A stretch of 64,000 bases of DNA. Source: Clostridia bacterium. Its GTDB lineage: Bacteria > Bacillota > Clostridia > TANB77 > UBA1234. Both the position numbers and the translations under genes were made by a program. The stretch is from assembly GCA_017462965.1 (NCBI GenBank), contig JAFTQC010000062.1, positions 87,719-151,718 on the forward strand. The letters run 5' to 3'. The notes under the pieces were generated by a model. That model ran no database searches and was not told the origin of the DNA. It was given only the letters and a program-made list of their open reading frames with translations. Positions 9,485 to 19,200 of this stretch are shown one piece after another (the stretch's first letter is position 1; each line of letters starts with the position of its first letter).

Positions 9485-10108
9485 ATGGCTAAAAGACCTG
9501 CATTTACGGTGATCAATGGTGTTGTCGTTGCACGTGATGTTGAGTTTGAGTGGTTTCCTGGTTTTTCCGCAGCGCAGAAGCGCAGATCGATTGAGGCGAT
9601 GCACAGAGAGATTCCTGGCGCGACGCTCGAGGTTAGCACCAAGAGCAAGGAGCAGCTGGGCGTAAAGCTTAGTGCATTTACCCTGAAACTGGGTGGAAAG
9701 TCGCTTGAGTCGATTTTTCAGGGTTCCAAGGTGTTCAAACAGGGTGGCCCGTACATTGATATGTATGACAAATCGCCCCGTGATGCCAAACACGACCTGA
9801 GACTCAAGACTTCTGGCGAGCTGGAAGCGTTTGAGTACAACGGAGTGCGATGGGAACTGCTTCCGCGAACCGCGTTCTACGATTACATCTACGTGAAGGC
9901 GGTGAAGGAATGCCTGACCCGCGATGAGCTGCAGAAGGTTGCCGAGTATCAGTTTTTCACTGATATTGAGTTCAATCCTCAGAAGTCCATCAACACCCAG
10001 GCGCGAGCTATCGCGATTGTGAAATGTTTGATGGAAACTTATGATGAGATTCCTGAATTCAATCAGTCGGCGTGGCTTGCATGGCACGCTCGTCATGTAC
10101 GGGGATGA
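9485..10108 (+). CDS. NADAR-family protein resembling DarT1-associated antitoxins
   Basis: 207 residues. Blocks EVSTKSKEQLGVKLSAF, FQGSKVFKQGGPY, PRTAFYDYIYV and FTDIEFNPQKSINTQAR match my memory of the DarT-associated NADAR family, whose members remove ADP-ribose from guanine in DNA and neutralise DarT1 toxins. No DarT-like toxin gene is visible in the window, so it is either an orphan antitoxin, a protector against incoming DarT, or acts with another ADP-ribosyltransferase. Composition is G+C-rich, unlike its neighbours, and the gene contains one in-frame CGG (10100-10102), three codons from its end. The family call is from memory of the conserved blocks, not from a search. Confidence 0.8.
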   Translation: MAKRPAFTVINGVVVARDVEFEWFPGFSAAQKRRSIEAMHREIPGATLEVSTKSKEQLGVKLSAFTLKLGGKSLESIFQGSKVFKQGGPYIDMYDKSPRDAKHDLRLKTSGELEAFEYNGVRWELLPRTAFYDYIYVKAVKECLTRDELQKVAEYQFFTDIEFNPQKSINTQARAIAIVKCLMETYDEIPEFNQSAWLAWHARHVRG

Positions 10109-10130
10109 TCTAATGTTGTAACATTAAAAG

Positions 10131-10165
10131 AGACCGAGATGCTCTTGCAGCAGCTCGGTCTTTTT
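10131..10165 (+). terminator. Terminator between NADAR gene and serS
   Basis: AGACCGAG (10131-10138) pairs with CTCGGTCT (10154-10161), followed by T residues. The opposite strand has a weaker T-rich side, so it may also serve the convergent serS. Confidence 0.88.
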
Positions 10166-10175
10166 ACGTCTATTT

Positions 10176-11465
10176 TTATTTTTTTACTGGTTCGATTTTT
10201 TCGATTCCACCCATATATGGTCTTAAAGCCACAGGAACATTAACGCTTCCATCTTCATTTACGTTATTTTCAAGTAAGGCGATAAGTCCACGAGGAGTAG
10301 CTAAAACTGTATTATTTAGAGTTGATACTAAATAGTTTCCGTCAGTACCTTTTGCACGAATACCAAGTCTTCTAGCTTGAGCGTCGCCAAGAGTAGAACA
10401 GCTACCAACTTCGAAATATTTTTGTTGTCTTGGGCTCCAAGCTTCGATATCACATGACTTAACTTTCAAATCAGCCAAATCCCCACTGCAGCATTCAAGT
10501 GTTCTAACAGGAACATCTAAACTTCTGAAAAATTCGACTGTATAGCTCCACATTTTGTTATACCAATCCATTGAATCTTCTGGCTTACAAAGAACAACCA
10601 TTTCTTGTTTTTCAAATTGGTGAACTCTGTAAATACCTCTTTCTTCGATACCATGAGCACCAACTTCTTTTCTGAAGCAAGGAGAGTAAGATGTAAGTGT
10701 TAAAGGTAATTCTTCTTCTTTAAGAAGTTGACCTTTAAATTTACCAATCATAGAATGCTCAGAAGTACCAATCAAGAATAAGTCTTCACCTTCGATTTTA
10801 TACATCATAGCTTCCATTTCAGCAAAGCTCATAACACCGTTAACCACATCGCTTCTAATCATGAATGGAGGAATGCAGTATGTGAATCCCTTGTCAATCA
10901 TGAAATCTCTAGCATATGAAATCATTGCAGAATGAAGTCTTGCAACATTTCCCATTAAATAATAGAATCCGTTACCACTAGTTCTACCAGCACTTTCTTT
11001 GTCGATACCATTAAGTTTGTCCATAATATCAGCATGATAAGGAACTTCAAAAGCAGGAACAACAGGTTCTCCATAAACTTCATTAACAACATTTTCTGTA
11101 TCATCTTTACCTATTGGAACAGAATCGTCGATAATATTAGGAATAACCATCATTTTAGTTTTAATTTCCTCTGCAAGTTTTGTTTCCTTTTCTTCAATTT
11201 CAAGTAATTCTTCATTTATTTTAGAAACTTCAGCTTTGATGGCGTTAGCTTCTTCAACCTTTTTCTCTCTCATTAAATTACCAATCTCGGAGCTTTTACT
11301 ATTCCTTTCAGCTCTAAGTGTGTCACCTTTAAGTCTTGCATCTCTAAGCTCTTTGTCAAGTTCAATAACTTCATCAACTAAAGGTAGTTTTTGAACTTGA
11401 AATTTTTTCTTGATATTTTCCTTAACAATATCAGGATTTTCTCTTAAAAATTTGATGTCTAGCAT
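10176..11465 (-). CDS. serS: Seryl-tRNA synthetase
   Basis: 429 residues, the standard length for class II seryl-tRNA synthetase. The N-terminal MLDIKFLRENPDIVKEN is followed by the long tRNA-binding antiparallel coiled coil (residues about 27-105). The catalytic core includes the motif 2 region SPCFRKEVGAHG and RVHQFEKQEM, with motif 3 near LNNTVLATPRGLIALLE. It charges tRNA-Ser with serine. A ribosome site AAGGAGG lies just before the ATG, and a T-box leader precedes it, so it is induced when uncharged tRNA-Ser accumulates. Confidence 0.97.
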   Translation of the reverse strand: MLDIKFLRENPDIVKENIKKKFQVQKLPLVDEVIELDKELRDARLKGDTLRAERNSKSSEIGNLMREKKVEEANAIKAEVSKINEELLEIEEKETKLAEEIKTKMMVIPNIIDDSVPIGKDDTENVVNEVYGEPVVPAFEVPYHADIMDKLNGIDKESAGRTSGNGFYYLMGNVARLHSAMISYARDFMIDKGFTYCIPPFMIRSDVVNGVMSFAEMEAMMYKIEGEDLFLIGTSEHSMIGKFKGQLLKEEELPLTLTSYSPCFRKEVGAHGIEERGIYRVHQFEKQEMVVLCKPEDSMDWYNKMWSYTVEFFRSLDVPVRTLECCSGDLADLKVKSCDIEAWSPRQQKYFEVGSCSTLGDAQARRLGIRAKGTDGNYLVSTLNNTVLATPRGLIALLENNVNEDGSVNVPVALRPYMGGIEKIEPVKK

Positions 11466-11502
11466 AAAATAAAACCTCCTTAAAAATATTTGCTAAATAT
11501 AC

Positions 11503-11710
11503 AAAAACTCTCCCAAATCCAAAGGACGAGGGAGAGTCGTGGTACCACCTTAATTACTTCTTTGACGCACTGTAACCTATGCGGGCAGGTTTAGTTTTCA
11601 CTAAAAAGCTCATGAGTAGATTCACAAATCAAATCTTACCAATTTTCACCAACCATTGGCTCTCTAAAAGATTTAAAATAAGCTACTAGTCTCAATCATC
11701 GCAACATATG
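11503..11710 (-). promoter_or_regulatory. T-box riboswitch leader of serS
   Basis: On the reverse strand the T-box sequence AAGGTGGTACCACG (complement of 11539-11552) is followed by a terminator stem made of GGGAGAGT-type arms (11530-11537 with 11507-11514) and a T-rich tail. Upstream is a stem I region with the specifier region GAATCTACTC, where TCT (complement of 11618-11620) would be a serine codon. Uncharged tRNA-Ser would stabilise the antiterminator and allow serS expression. The specifier is the least certain part. Confidence 0.93.
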
Positions 11711-11715
11711 TAAGA

Positions 11716-11744
11716 ATTATACATTCGTTCCATACAAAAGTCAA
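11716..11744 (-). promoter_or_regulatory. Promoter of the serS leader
   Basis: Reverse strand TTGACT (complement of 11739-11744), 17-base spacer, TATAAT (complement of 11716-11721). This is close to the sigma-A consensus and places the transcript start just upstream of the T-box stem I. Confidence 0.9.
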
Positions 11745-11763
11745 GATTAAGAAATGTATAAAT

Positions 11764-11831
11764 CGTCCACGGGGGACGTCCATTAAATGGACGAAAAAGG
11801 ACAAGAGAAACGTCCCCTTGTCCTTTTGTCG
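11764..11831. repeat. REP-like palindromes, copy A
   Basis: Two adjacent elements. 11764-11793 is a 30-base unit with CGTCCAC and TGGACG ends, nearly identical to the units at 39556 and 42873. 11799-11831 pairs GGACAAG with CTTGTCC around a GGGACG core. On the reverse strand the second hairpin is followed by TTTTT and can terminate the 11837-12097 gene. Confidence 0.8.
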
Positions 11832-11836
11832 TTTTG

Positions 11837-12097
11837 TTAAGCGAATGGCGGCATGTTAAGCGGTGGTGTGGTTCCAACCCAGCCAGTAGCGCCTCCGCTG
11901 CGGCGACCATCCATGAAAACGGTTCCATCAGAAAAGAATGTGATGTTGGAATGGTATCCGTACCGATCTACCAAATTTTGGCGATGTTCTACTTCGTCTT
12001 TTGCAGCAAGCAACATGAAGACTTTTTCACTTACTGGAACGTGAGTGGCGCGGAGATCGAGCATTTCAGCGAAAGACAGTTTGGTTTTGGTAATCAC
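11837..12097 (-). CDS. Small protein (86 aa), unknown function, G+C-rich
   Basis: On the reverse strand AGGAGGGG precedes a GTG at 12097; the TTG six bases further upstream is too close to the ribosome site. The protein starts MITKTKLSFAEMLDLRATHV and ends in a glycine- and proline-rich tail (GGATGWVGTTPPLNMPP). I recognise no family. Composition is G+C-rich compared with neighbours and there is an in-frame CGG (complement of 11963-11965). It has its own promoter and a REP hairpin as terminator, so it looks like a single-gene foreign cassette. Confidence 0.65.
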   Translation of the reverse strand: MITKTKLSFAEMLDLRATHVPVSEKVFMLLAAKDEVEHRQNLVDRYGYHSNITFFSDGTVFMDGRRSGGATGWVGTTPPLNMPPFA

Positions 12098-12131
12098 GGT
12101 CAACCCCTCCTATGTGGTAAAGTTCACATAA

Positions 12132-12160
12132 AGTATACGACGGTTTTTGGAACTTAGCAA
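12132..12160 (-). promoter_or_regulatory. Promoter of the 86-aa gene, -35 inside a REP arm
   Basis: Reverse strand TTGCTA (complement of 12155-12160), 17 bases, TATACT (complement of 12132-12137). The -35 hexamer is the outer end of the palindrome at 12155-12215. Confidence 0.75.
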
Positions 12161-12244
12161 GAGGGACGCCCCTTTTTGTGAAAATATTTCACAAAAAGGG
12201 GCGTCCCTCTTGCTAAATTGGACAAAAGCCCGTCCCTTGTCCAA
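12155..12244. repeat. REP-like palindromes, copy B
   Basis: A perfect inverted repeat with 29-base arms (12155-12183 and 12187-12215) and a 3-base centre, with a GGGACGCCCC core. It is followed by a second hairpin pairing ATTGGACAA with TTGTCCAAT (about 12217-12244) around CCCGTCCC. It lies between divergent genes. Confidence 0.9.
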
Positions 12245-12262
12245 TCTCCCATGTTGATACTC

Positions 12263-12291
12263 TTGTATCTTAAAGGCAAATTTGGTAAAAT
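12263..12291 (+). promoter_or_regulatory. Promoter of the 12316 gene
   Basis: TTGTAT (12263-12268), 17 bases, TAAAAT (12286-12291), about 25 bases upstream of the start codon. Confidence 0.65.
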
Positions 12292-12315
12292 CAGAAGCGA
12301 TGGGAGGCGAATAGT

Positions 12316-13194
12316 GTGTTTTGGAGAAAAAAAGAGAAAATCGAGCTATATATGGAAATTCCAAGAAAAGATGCAACGCCACTTGAAGCTTTGTGGATTT
12401 CAGGAGAGGCGGATAAAGATATTATATCTATAAGAAATGTGTATTTTGCGTTAATCATGCAATTATATAAAAAAGGATATTTGAATTTTGAAAAGTTATC
12501 TACTGGTGAACACAATATAGTGTTTAGCTACGAAACGGTAGATTTCTTTAAATCTAATTATAAAAAAATTATGGAAGATTATTCTTGTTTTGATGACATG
12601 GATGATAGTTTTCAAATGTATGTTGGTGGTTTTTATAATGGTATTTTGAAGATGATTGAAAATAGTGTTGAATTAATTGATGAACTTGAAATTGAGTATG
12701 ATGAGCTTGCGATACTTAATATAATAAAGGTAGTTAGCTATGAACACGAGGGAGTGGTTACGTTTAGAAACATAGCGGATACTATTTTAAAAAGAGATAC
12801 AAGAAAAGTTGATAATACTTATATAGAGAGTTTAATTTTTGTTATAAATAATTTGCTTACAAAATCGATGTTAAAAAAGGGTTTGGTTATTGAGGATGAA
12901 TTGAATAACAAAAAGTTTCTTGAAATAAAAAATCATCCTGCTAAATATAATGATGAATCAAAGCTATGGAAAGGTTTAAAAAAGTATTTGTGGGAAGATT
13001 TTATAGATATAATGCAAAATGATGCGAAGGTGTTAGAACTTTATCCATATTATATTGTTTTTGGTATGGAAGGTAGAATTGTTGAAAACATTGAGTTAGA
13101 GGAAGTTTATCTAAAACCTAAAACAGTAGATTTACTTAAAGCTTTGCAAGAAGAAAGTGAAATGCTTTGTAAATTAGATTTTGAATATGAATAA
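12316..13194 (+). CDS. Uncharacterised 292-aa protein, possible winged-helix parts
   Basis: GGGAGG precedes a GTG start at 12316. The segment TPLEALWISGEADKDIISI followed by ALIMQLYKKGYLNFE resembles a helix-turn-wing arrangement seen at the C-terminus of some DUF2207-like proteins, but I would not assign the family. The rest is acidic and helical with no membrane segment or signal. It sits directly upstream of the radical SAM pair with a 24-base gap and host-like codon use, so it may be co-transcribed with it. Function is unknown. Confidence 0.8.
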   Translation: MFWRKKEKIELYMEIPRKDATPLEALWISGEADKDIISIRNVYFALIMQLYKKGYLNFEKLSTGEHNIVFSYETVDFFKSNYKKIMEDYSCFDDMDDSFQMYVGGFYNGILKMIENSVELIDELEIEYDELAILNIIKVVSYEHEGVVTFRNIADTILKRDTRKVDNTYIESLIFVINNLLTKSMLKKGLVIEDELNNKKFLEIKNHPAKYNDESKLWKGLKKYLWEDFIDIMQNDAKVLELYPYYIVFGMEGRIVENIELEEVYLKPKTVDLLKALQEESEMLCKLDFEYE

Positions 13195-13218
13195 AATTTT
13201 GAGCAAGAAGGAGAGAAA

Positions 13219-15063
13219 ATGAAATTAGATAAAATATTAAAACAAGTAGAAAAACCAATTAGATACACTGGAGGAGAGCTTAATTCTTGCATGAAAGATT
13301 TAAGGGATATTAGATGTAGAATTGCCTTTTGTTTTCCTGATGTTTATGAGATTGGTATGTCACATTTAGGACTTAAAATTTTGTATGATGTTTATAACAG
13401 AAGAAAAGATACTTATTGTGAAAGAGTTTTTGCGCCATGGGTTGATATGGAAGAAATAATGAGGAAAGAAGATATCAAGTTATTTTCATTAGAAACGAAA
13501 ACTCCTATTAATGAATTTGATTTTGTTGCTTTTACTTTGCAATATGAGATGAGTTACACGAATATTTTAAATATGCTTGATTTAGGTGGCATTAAGGTTA
13601 AGGCTGCGGATAGAAAAGATGGGGATCCTTTTGTAATGGCTGGTGGTCCTTGTGCTTATAATGCTGAACCAATCACTGATTTCATTGATTTCTTCGTTAT
13701 GGGTGAAGGTGAAGAAGTTAATTTAGAAATAGTTGATTGCTATCTAAAGTGGAGAAAAGAAGGAAAATCTCGTGATGAATTTTTAGAAATGGTTGCTGAG
13801 ATTGAAGGCGTATATGTTCCTAAATTTTATACTCCTGTTTATAATGAGGATGGAACGATAAAAGAATACGAAAGAAATAACGGACATGCTAAGAGAAAAG
13901 TAACGAAAAGAATTATAAAAGATTTAGATACATTAACATACCCAGAAAAGTGGATTGTTCCATTTTTAAATGTTGTTCATGATAGAGTTATGCTTGAGAT
14001 GTTTAGGGGATGTATTCGTGGATGTAGATTTTGTCAAGCGGGATATATTTATAGACCTGTTCGCGAAAAGAGCAAAGAGCGTTTGGAAAAACTTGCCGAG
14101 AGTTTAATAAGAAATACTGGCTATGAAGAAATTTCTTTAACATCGCTTAGCACAAGTGATTATAGGGATTTTCATCCGCTTGCAAATTCACTTATCGAGA
14201 AGTTTAAACCGATGAATGTCAATTTGTCACTTCCATCGCTTAGACTTGATTCTGTTTCGTTGAAGCTATTAGATGAAATAAATCAAGTTAGAAAAAGTGG
14301 ACTTACATTTGCTCCAGAGGCTGGTACACAAAGACTTCGTGATGTTATAAATAAGGGTCTTACTGAAGAGGATATTATGAATGCTTGTAATCTAGCTTTT
14401 AGAAATGGTTGGAATACAATTAAACTTTATTTCATGATAGGACTTCCGACTGAAACGTATGAAGATTTAGATGGTATTGTTGATATTGCAAATAAAGTCG
14501 TAGATTTATATTACAGTATTCCGAAAGAGGAAAGAACAAAAGGATTAACAGTAACTGTTAGTGCTTCAACATTTGTTCCAAAGCCTTTTACAGCATTCCA
14601 ATGGTGTGGACAAAATAGCATTGAAGAAATAAAAGCTAAACAAGATTATTTGAAAAAGAATTTGACAAATAGAGCTGTTAAATTTAATTGGCATGAGCCT
14701 GAAATAAGTGTAATAGAGGCGATTTTAGCAAAAGGAGACAGAAGACTTAACAAAGCTATTTATCATGCATGGGAGCTTGGTGCGAAATTTGATAGTTGGG
14801 GAGAATTCTTTGATTATGACAGGTGGATAAAAGCGTTTGAAGATGTAGGTGTAGATTATAAGTATTATTCAGAAAGACCAGTTTCTTTAGATGAAAAACT
14901 TGCTTGGGATCACATAAATATCTTGGTATCCAAAGAATTTTTGAAAACAGAATATGAGAAAGCAATGAACGAAACAGTTACTCCAAATTGTAGACAAAAG
15001 TGTGCTGGATGTGGTGCATCATGTGTTGGCACAGGTGTATGCTTTGAAAGGAGTGAAAAATAG
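13219..15063 (+). CDS. B12-binding-like radical SAM protein (TIGR03960 family)
   Basis: 614 residues. An N-terminal cobalamin-binding-like region is followed by a radical SAM core with the cluster motif CIRGCRFCQAG (Cys-x3-Cys-x2-Cys) near nt 14012-14040, and a cysteine-rich C-terminus CRQKCAGCGASCVG that could hold a second cluster. This family is usually encoded with a small DUF2344 partner and often near RNase G and L21 genes; here the partner follows immediately. The reaction is not known. The ATG follows AAGGAGAG. Confidence 0.92.
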   Translation: MKLDKILKQVEKPIRYTGGELNSCMKDLRDIRCRIAFCFPDVYEIGMSHLGLKILYDVYNRRKDTYCERVFAPWVDMEEIMRKEDIKLFSLETKTPINEFDFVAFTLQYEMSYTNILNMLDLGGIKVKAADRKDGDPFVMAGGPCAYNAEPITDFIDFFVMGEGEEVNLEIVDCYLKWRKEGKSRDEFLEMVAEIEGVYVPKFYTPVYNEDGTIKEYERNNGHAKRKVTKRIIKDLDTLTYPEKWIVPFLNVVHDRVMLEMFRGCIRGCRFCQAGYIYRPVREKSKERLEKLAESLIRNTGYEEISLTSLSTSDYRDFHPLANSLIEKFKPMNVNLSLPSLRLDSVSLKLLDEINQVRKSGLTFAPEAGTQRLRDVINKGLTEEDIMNACNLAFRNGWNTIKLYFMIGLPTETYEDLDGIVDIANKVVDLYYSIPKEERTKGLTVTVSASTFVPKPFTAFQWCGQNSIEEIKAKQDYLKKNLTNRAVKFNWHEPEISVIEAILAKGDRRLNKAIYHAWELGAKFDSWGEFFDYDRWIKAFEDVGVDYKYYSERPVSLDEKLAWDHINILVSKEFLKTEYEKAMNETVTPNCRQKCAGCGASCVGTGVCFERSEK

Positions 15064-15693
15064 ATGATAGCGAGAGTTAAGTATAGTAAAGGTGAAGAGG
15101 TTAAATATGTAGGGCACTTAGATTCAATGCGTACGTTTGTAAGATGTATAAAAAGAACGTGCATACCTATAAAATATTCAAATGGATTTAATCCTAGAGT
15201 TCAAATATCGTTTGCACTTCCGCTTGGCGTTGGCGTTACGAGTGATTCGGAATATTTTGATTTAGAAATAGAAAAAAAGATGAATGAAACTTTGTTAATT
15301 GGTGAGTTAAACTCAGTGTTGCCAACTGGATTTAGAGCTCAAAAAGTTACATTTGTTGAAGATAAAAAAAGTCTTATGTCGCTAGTAAAAGAGGCGGTTT
15401 ATGAGATAACAATAGAAAGTAATTTTGAATTTTCAAAGATTAAAGATTTATTTGCACAGAGTGAAATTTTGATTGAGAAAGAATCAAAAAGTAAAAAAGG
15501 AAATCAAGAAATAAATTTGAAAGATTATATAATTGACATTGATTTTGATGAAAGCGAATCAAAGATTATAGTTCGTTCGACAGCTGGAAGTGTCAACAAT
15601 ATGAATCCTAATTTTGTAGTACAAGCAGTTCAAAAATATGTTGGAGAAGTGGAAGATTTTGAGATACATAGAAAAGAACTAATATTAAATTAA
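15064..15693 (+). CDS. Radical SAM-associated protein (DUF2344, TIGR03936)
   Basis: 209 residues starting MIARVKYSKGEEVKYVGHLD, the typical opening of DUF2344 proteins, with NGFNPRVQISFALPLGVGVTSDSEYFD next. It starts directly after the stop of the radical SAM gene and is surely co-translated with it. In many genomes the two are fused or adjacent, so it probably works as a subunit or substrate adaptor. The following RNase G gene seen elsewhere is missing here; a REP hairpin ends the unit. Confidence 0.92.
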   Translation: MIARVKYSKGEEVKYVGHLDSMRTFVRCIKRTCIPIKYSNGFNPRVQISFALPLGVGVTSDSEYFDLEIEKKMNETLLIGELNSVLPTGFRAQKVTFVEDKKSLMSLVKEAVYEITIESNFEFSKIKDLFAQSEILIEKESKSKKGNQEINLKDYIIDIDFDESESKIIVRSTAGSVNNMNPNFVVQAVQKYVGEVEDFEIHRKELILN

Positions 15694-15730
15694 AAAAAGG
15701 ACAAGGGGACGGTTCTCTTGTCCTTTTTTA
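15693..15730. repeat. REP-like hairpin, copy C (terminator-like)
   Basis: AAAAAGGACAAG pairs with CTTGTCCTTTTT around GGGACGGTTCT. The A-rich left and T-rich right flanks make it a usable terminator for both converging genes. Confidence 0.85.
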
Positions 15731-15736
15731 AATCTA

Positions 15737-16060
15737 TTATTTTTTCTTAAACATAAGCCCTAAAAGTTCTCCAATTAATGCTACTACAGCATATATTCCT
15801 GCAAACACGCTAACACGCATAGGTGAATAGCTTAAAATAAAACCTGCAGGAATAAAAAGAAGAGCGGCAATTAAAGGTATAAGTAGTGAAAATCTGTGTT
15901 TTCTTCCACAAAATAGAGCAAATATAGTAAGCAAAAATATATTTATAACAAGTGAAGTCATTTCATTAATACCAGAAATTATAGGAATAAACGAGATGAT
16001 AAGTGGCATTAAATAAAATAAAAATATACATTCAATAGCAAACGGTAAATATTTTTTCAT
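15737..16060 (-). CDS. Small membrane protein (107 aa), unknown
   Basis: On the reverse strand AGGAGG lies at good spacing before the ATG at 16060. The protein has four predicted membrane segments (about residues 5-25, 30-48, 57-75 and 83-103) and a short basic loop CGRKHRFS, ending GLMFKKK. No family is recognised. It converges on the DUF2344 gene, with the REP hairpin between. Confidence 0.8.
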   Translation of the reverse strand: MKKYLPFAIECIFLFYLMPLIISFIPIISGINEMTSLVINIFLLTIFALFCGRKHRFSLLIPLIAALLFIPAGFILSYSPMRVSVFAGIYAVVALIGELLGLMFKKK

Positions 16061-16118
16061 AAGTGTACCTCCTAAAACTTTATAGAGATATTATATAGGA
16101 AGAGTGGGAAAAATGGAA

Positions 16119-16147
16119 TAGGGGTACGTCCCTTTGTCCTTTTTTTC
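16119..16147. repeat. Degenerate REP-like half element, copy D
   Basis: GGGGTACGTCCCTTTGTCC followed by a T run. It has the GTCCCTTTGTCC end shared with other copies but lacks a full opposite arm. Confidence 0.55.
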
Positions 16148-16154
16148 TCAGTTA

Positions 16155-16183
16155 TTGAAGTTCTGGCGTTTTTGTGGTAAAAT
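16155..16183 (+). promoter_or_regulatory. Promoter of mfd
   Basis: TTGAAG (16155-16160), 17 bases, TAAAAT (16178-16183). It rules out any start codon upstream of about 16190. Confidence 0.8.
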
Positions 16184-16230
16184 GTTTAAACGTATGTTTG
16201 AAGATAAAAAAGGGAGTGAATTGCTTACAT

Positions 16231-19200
16231 ATGGATATTTTGGCCAAAGTATTACCTAAGATGAAGAAGTTCAACGACTATATAAATGATGTTAATAAAC
16301 AAAATTTTCCAATTAGCCTTTCTGGGCTTTCTGATAGTCAGAAGTCGCATTTTATTTATGCTACAAGGTTTTATTCCGAAAAGCCGATTTTGATTGTGAC
16401 GTATAATGAATTGGAAATTAAAAAGTTTAGGGAAGATATGAAGTTTTTCTCAGATGAGAAGGTGCTTATTTATCCTAGAAGAGAACCAATTTATTATGAT
16501 ATTGATACTACAAATAAAGATATAACGATGGATAGGCTTAGTATTTATACTAAGCTTTATGGCGGTGAGTCGTGCATCATTTTGACTTCTATTGAGGCGC
16601 TTATGCAAAAGACGATTAGTAAAAATCAATTGTTTTCAAGGGTTCTGCAATTAGAAGTTGGAACGTCAATTCTTCTAGAAAAACTTACCACTGATTTAAC
16701 TAATTTAGGATATGAAAGAACTGATATGGTTGAAGGTAGAGGTCAGTTTTGTGTTAGAGGTGGAATTGTTGATGTATTCCCACTAACAACTGAAAATCCT
16801 GTACGTATCGAATTTTGGGGAGACGAAATTGATTCTTTGAGAGCGTTCGATGTTGAATCTCAAAGAACAATTGAACCAATTAAAGAAATAAATATTTTCC
16901 CTGCTGAAGAGTTTTTGATTGATAAAGAAGAGCTAGATGCGATTGGAGATAAGATTTTGGAAAAATATCCAAGAGCAATCCAAGATGTTGAAGTTATAAA
17001 GAATGGAAATTATCTTACAAAAATAGATAAATATTTTGAGTTTTTCTATAAGGAAACTTCAACATTATTAAATTACATTTCAAAAGATACAATAGTGTTC
17101 TTGGATGAGCCTGCGAGAATTGATTCAAAGTGCAGAGCTATTGAGGGTGATAATAAAGAATTTATAGAAGCCTTCCTTGAAAAGAACGGTATTATGCCAA
17201 GTTACACGAAGGCGATGTATTCTAAAATGGATATGGATATCCTTTTAGAAGGGAAAAATATAATTAATTTGGAAAGAATTAATGTAAGTACGCATGCAAA
17301 AAGAAACGGATACAGCTTTAGCTGTAGGGAGGTCAACTTTTTTCGTGGTTCAATGGATATATTTGTACAGGAAGTACAAGATGCACATGATGCAGGAAAA
17401 ATAGTTTTAGTTTTAGGTGGAACTATTTCTAAAGCTCGTGGTATTGCAACTATGCTTCTTGAACATAATATTCCATCGATGTTCCTTGAAAATCTAGATG
17501 AAGCATTTTTAAATTCTAAGCAAATTTTAGTTATTCCGGGAAATTTGACGGAAGGTTTTGAGTATGATGAATTAAATTTGATAATTGCTTCTGGAGAATT
17601 GGGGAATATTAAAGATACAAAGAAACGTTCATATAAACCAGCTGTTTTTAAAGAAGGTAAAAAAGTTGTTTTCGCTGATTTAAATGTTGGTGATTATATA
17701 GTTCATGCAACGCATGGAATTGGTCAGTACGTTGGAATTCATACACTTGTAGTTGATGGAATTAAAAGAGATTATATTAAGCTTAAATATCGTGATGATG
17801 ATACGATGTATATTCCTACAACTCAGCTTGATAATATTAGAAAATATATGGGTGCTGGAGATAATCCTCCAAAGCTTAATAGAATGGGAAGCAAAGAGTT
17901 TGCAAATACTAAGGCTAAAGTTAAAGCACAGCTTAAAGATATTGCGAAAGGTCTTATCGATTTGTATGCAAAAAGAAGACAACTTAAGGGATACCAATTT
18001 GCGAAGGATACTGTATGGCAAAAGGAATTTGAAGATGCATTCCCATATCAAGAGACAGACGATCAGCTAAGATGCATCGAAGAAATTAAGGCCGATATGG
18101 AAAGTGAACGTCCTATGGATAGACTTCTTTGCGGAGATGTTGGATATGGTAAGACGGAAGTTGCAATAAGAGCGGCATTTAAAGCTGTTATGGATGGAAA
18201 GCAAGTTGCGTATTTGGTACCAACAACAGTGCTTGCGCAACAACAATATGAATCTTTTAGAGAGAGATTAAAAGATTATCCTGTTAAAGTTAATGTTTTA
18301 AATAGATTTAGATCGACCAAAGAAAAAAATCTAATCATCAAAGGTCTAAAAAGTGGCGAAATTGACATTTTAATTGGAACGCACAGAATAATTCAAAAGG
18401 ATGTCGATTTTAAAAATTTGGGACTTTTAATTGTTGATGAAGAGCATAGATTTGGTGTTGGTGACAAAGAAAAAATAAAAAATTTAAAAACGAATGTTGA
18501 TGTTTTAACAATGACGGCAACACCAATTCCAAGAACAATGCATATGTCTATCGTGGGAATTAGAGATATGAGTGTAATTTATGAACCTCCGCATAATAGA
18601 AGACCTATTCAAACTTATGTTTTGGAGTATGATGCGGAAGTCATAAAAGAGGCCATAATAAAAGAGCTAGAGCGTGAAGGACAAGTTTTCTATTTGTATA
18701 ATCGCGTTGAAAGTATTGAGAGAAAAGCAAGTGAAATTTCTAATTTAGTTCCTGAGGCTAGAGTAGCGTTTGCTCATGGAAAAATGACTGGAACTGAGCT
18801 TGAAAATATCATGAAGGATTTCATGGAAAAGAAAATTGATGTGCTTATATGTACGACAATTTTGGAAACGGGAATAGATATACCTAACGCAAATACAATA
18901 ATCATTGAAGATGCTGATAGACTTGGTTTAGCACAGCTTTATCAAGTGAGGGGGCGTGTTGGAAGAAGTGATAGAGCGGCTTATGCATACATAACTTACA
19001 GAAAAAATAAGGTTCTAGCAGAAGCTTCTGAAAAACGTTTGAAAGCGATAAAGGAATTTACTGAATTTGGCTCAGGATTTAAAATTGCTCTTAGAGATTT
19101 GGAAATTAGAGGAGCAGGAAATATTTTAGGTCCAGAACAACATGGACACATGGAATCGGTTGGATATGAGATGTACTGCAAGCTGCTAGATGAGGCAGTT

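Noticed and set aside
9065..10096. Reverse-strand open frame of 343 codons opposite the NADAR pair
   Set aside because: It is a shadow of the G+C-rich forward genes: no ribosome site, no family-like blocks, and the forward frames contain recognisable conserved motifs.
11834..12157. Forward open frames across the 86-aa gene
   Set aside because: No ribosome site and they run into the palindrome; the reverse gene has a promoter and a strong ribosome site.
16174..16230. Upstream start for mfd at 16174
   Set aside because: It lies between the -35 and -10 boxes of the mfd promoter, so it would not be transcribed.
17680..18051. Reverse and alternative-frame open frames inside mfd
   Set aside because: They overlap conserved mfd domains, lack ribosome sites and have low-complexity translations.
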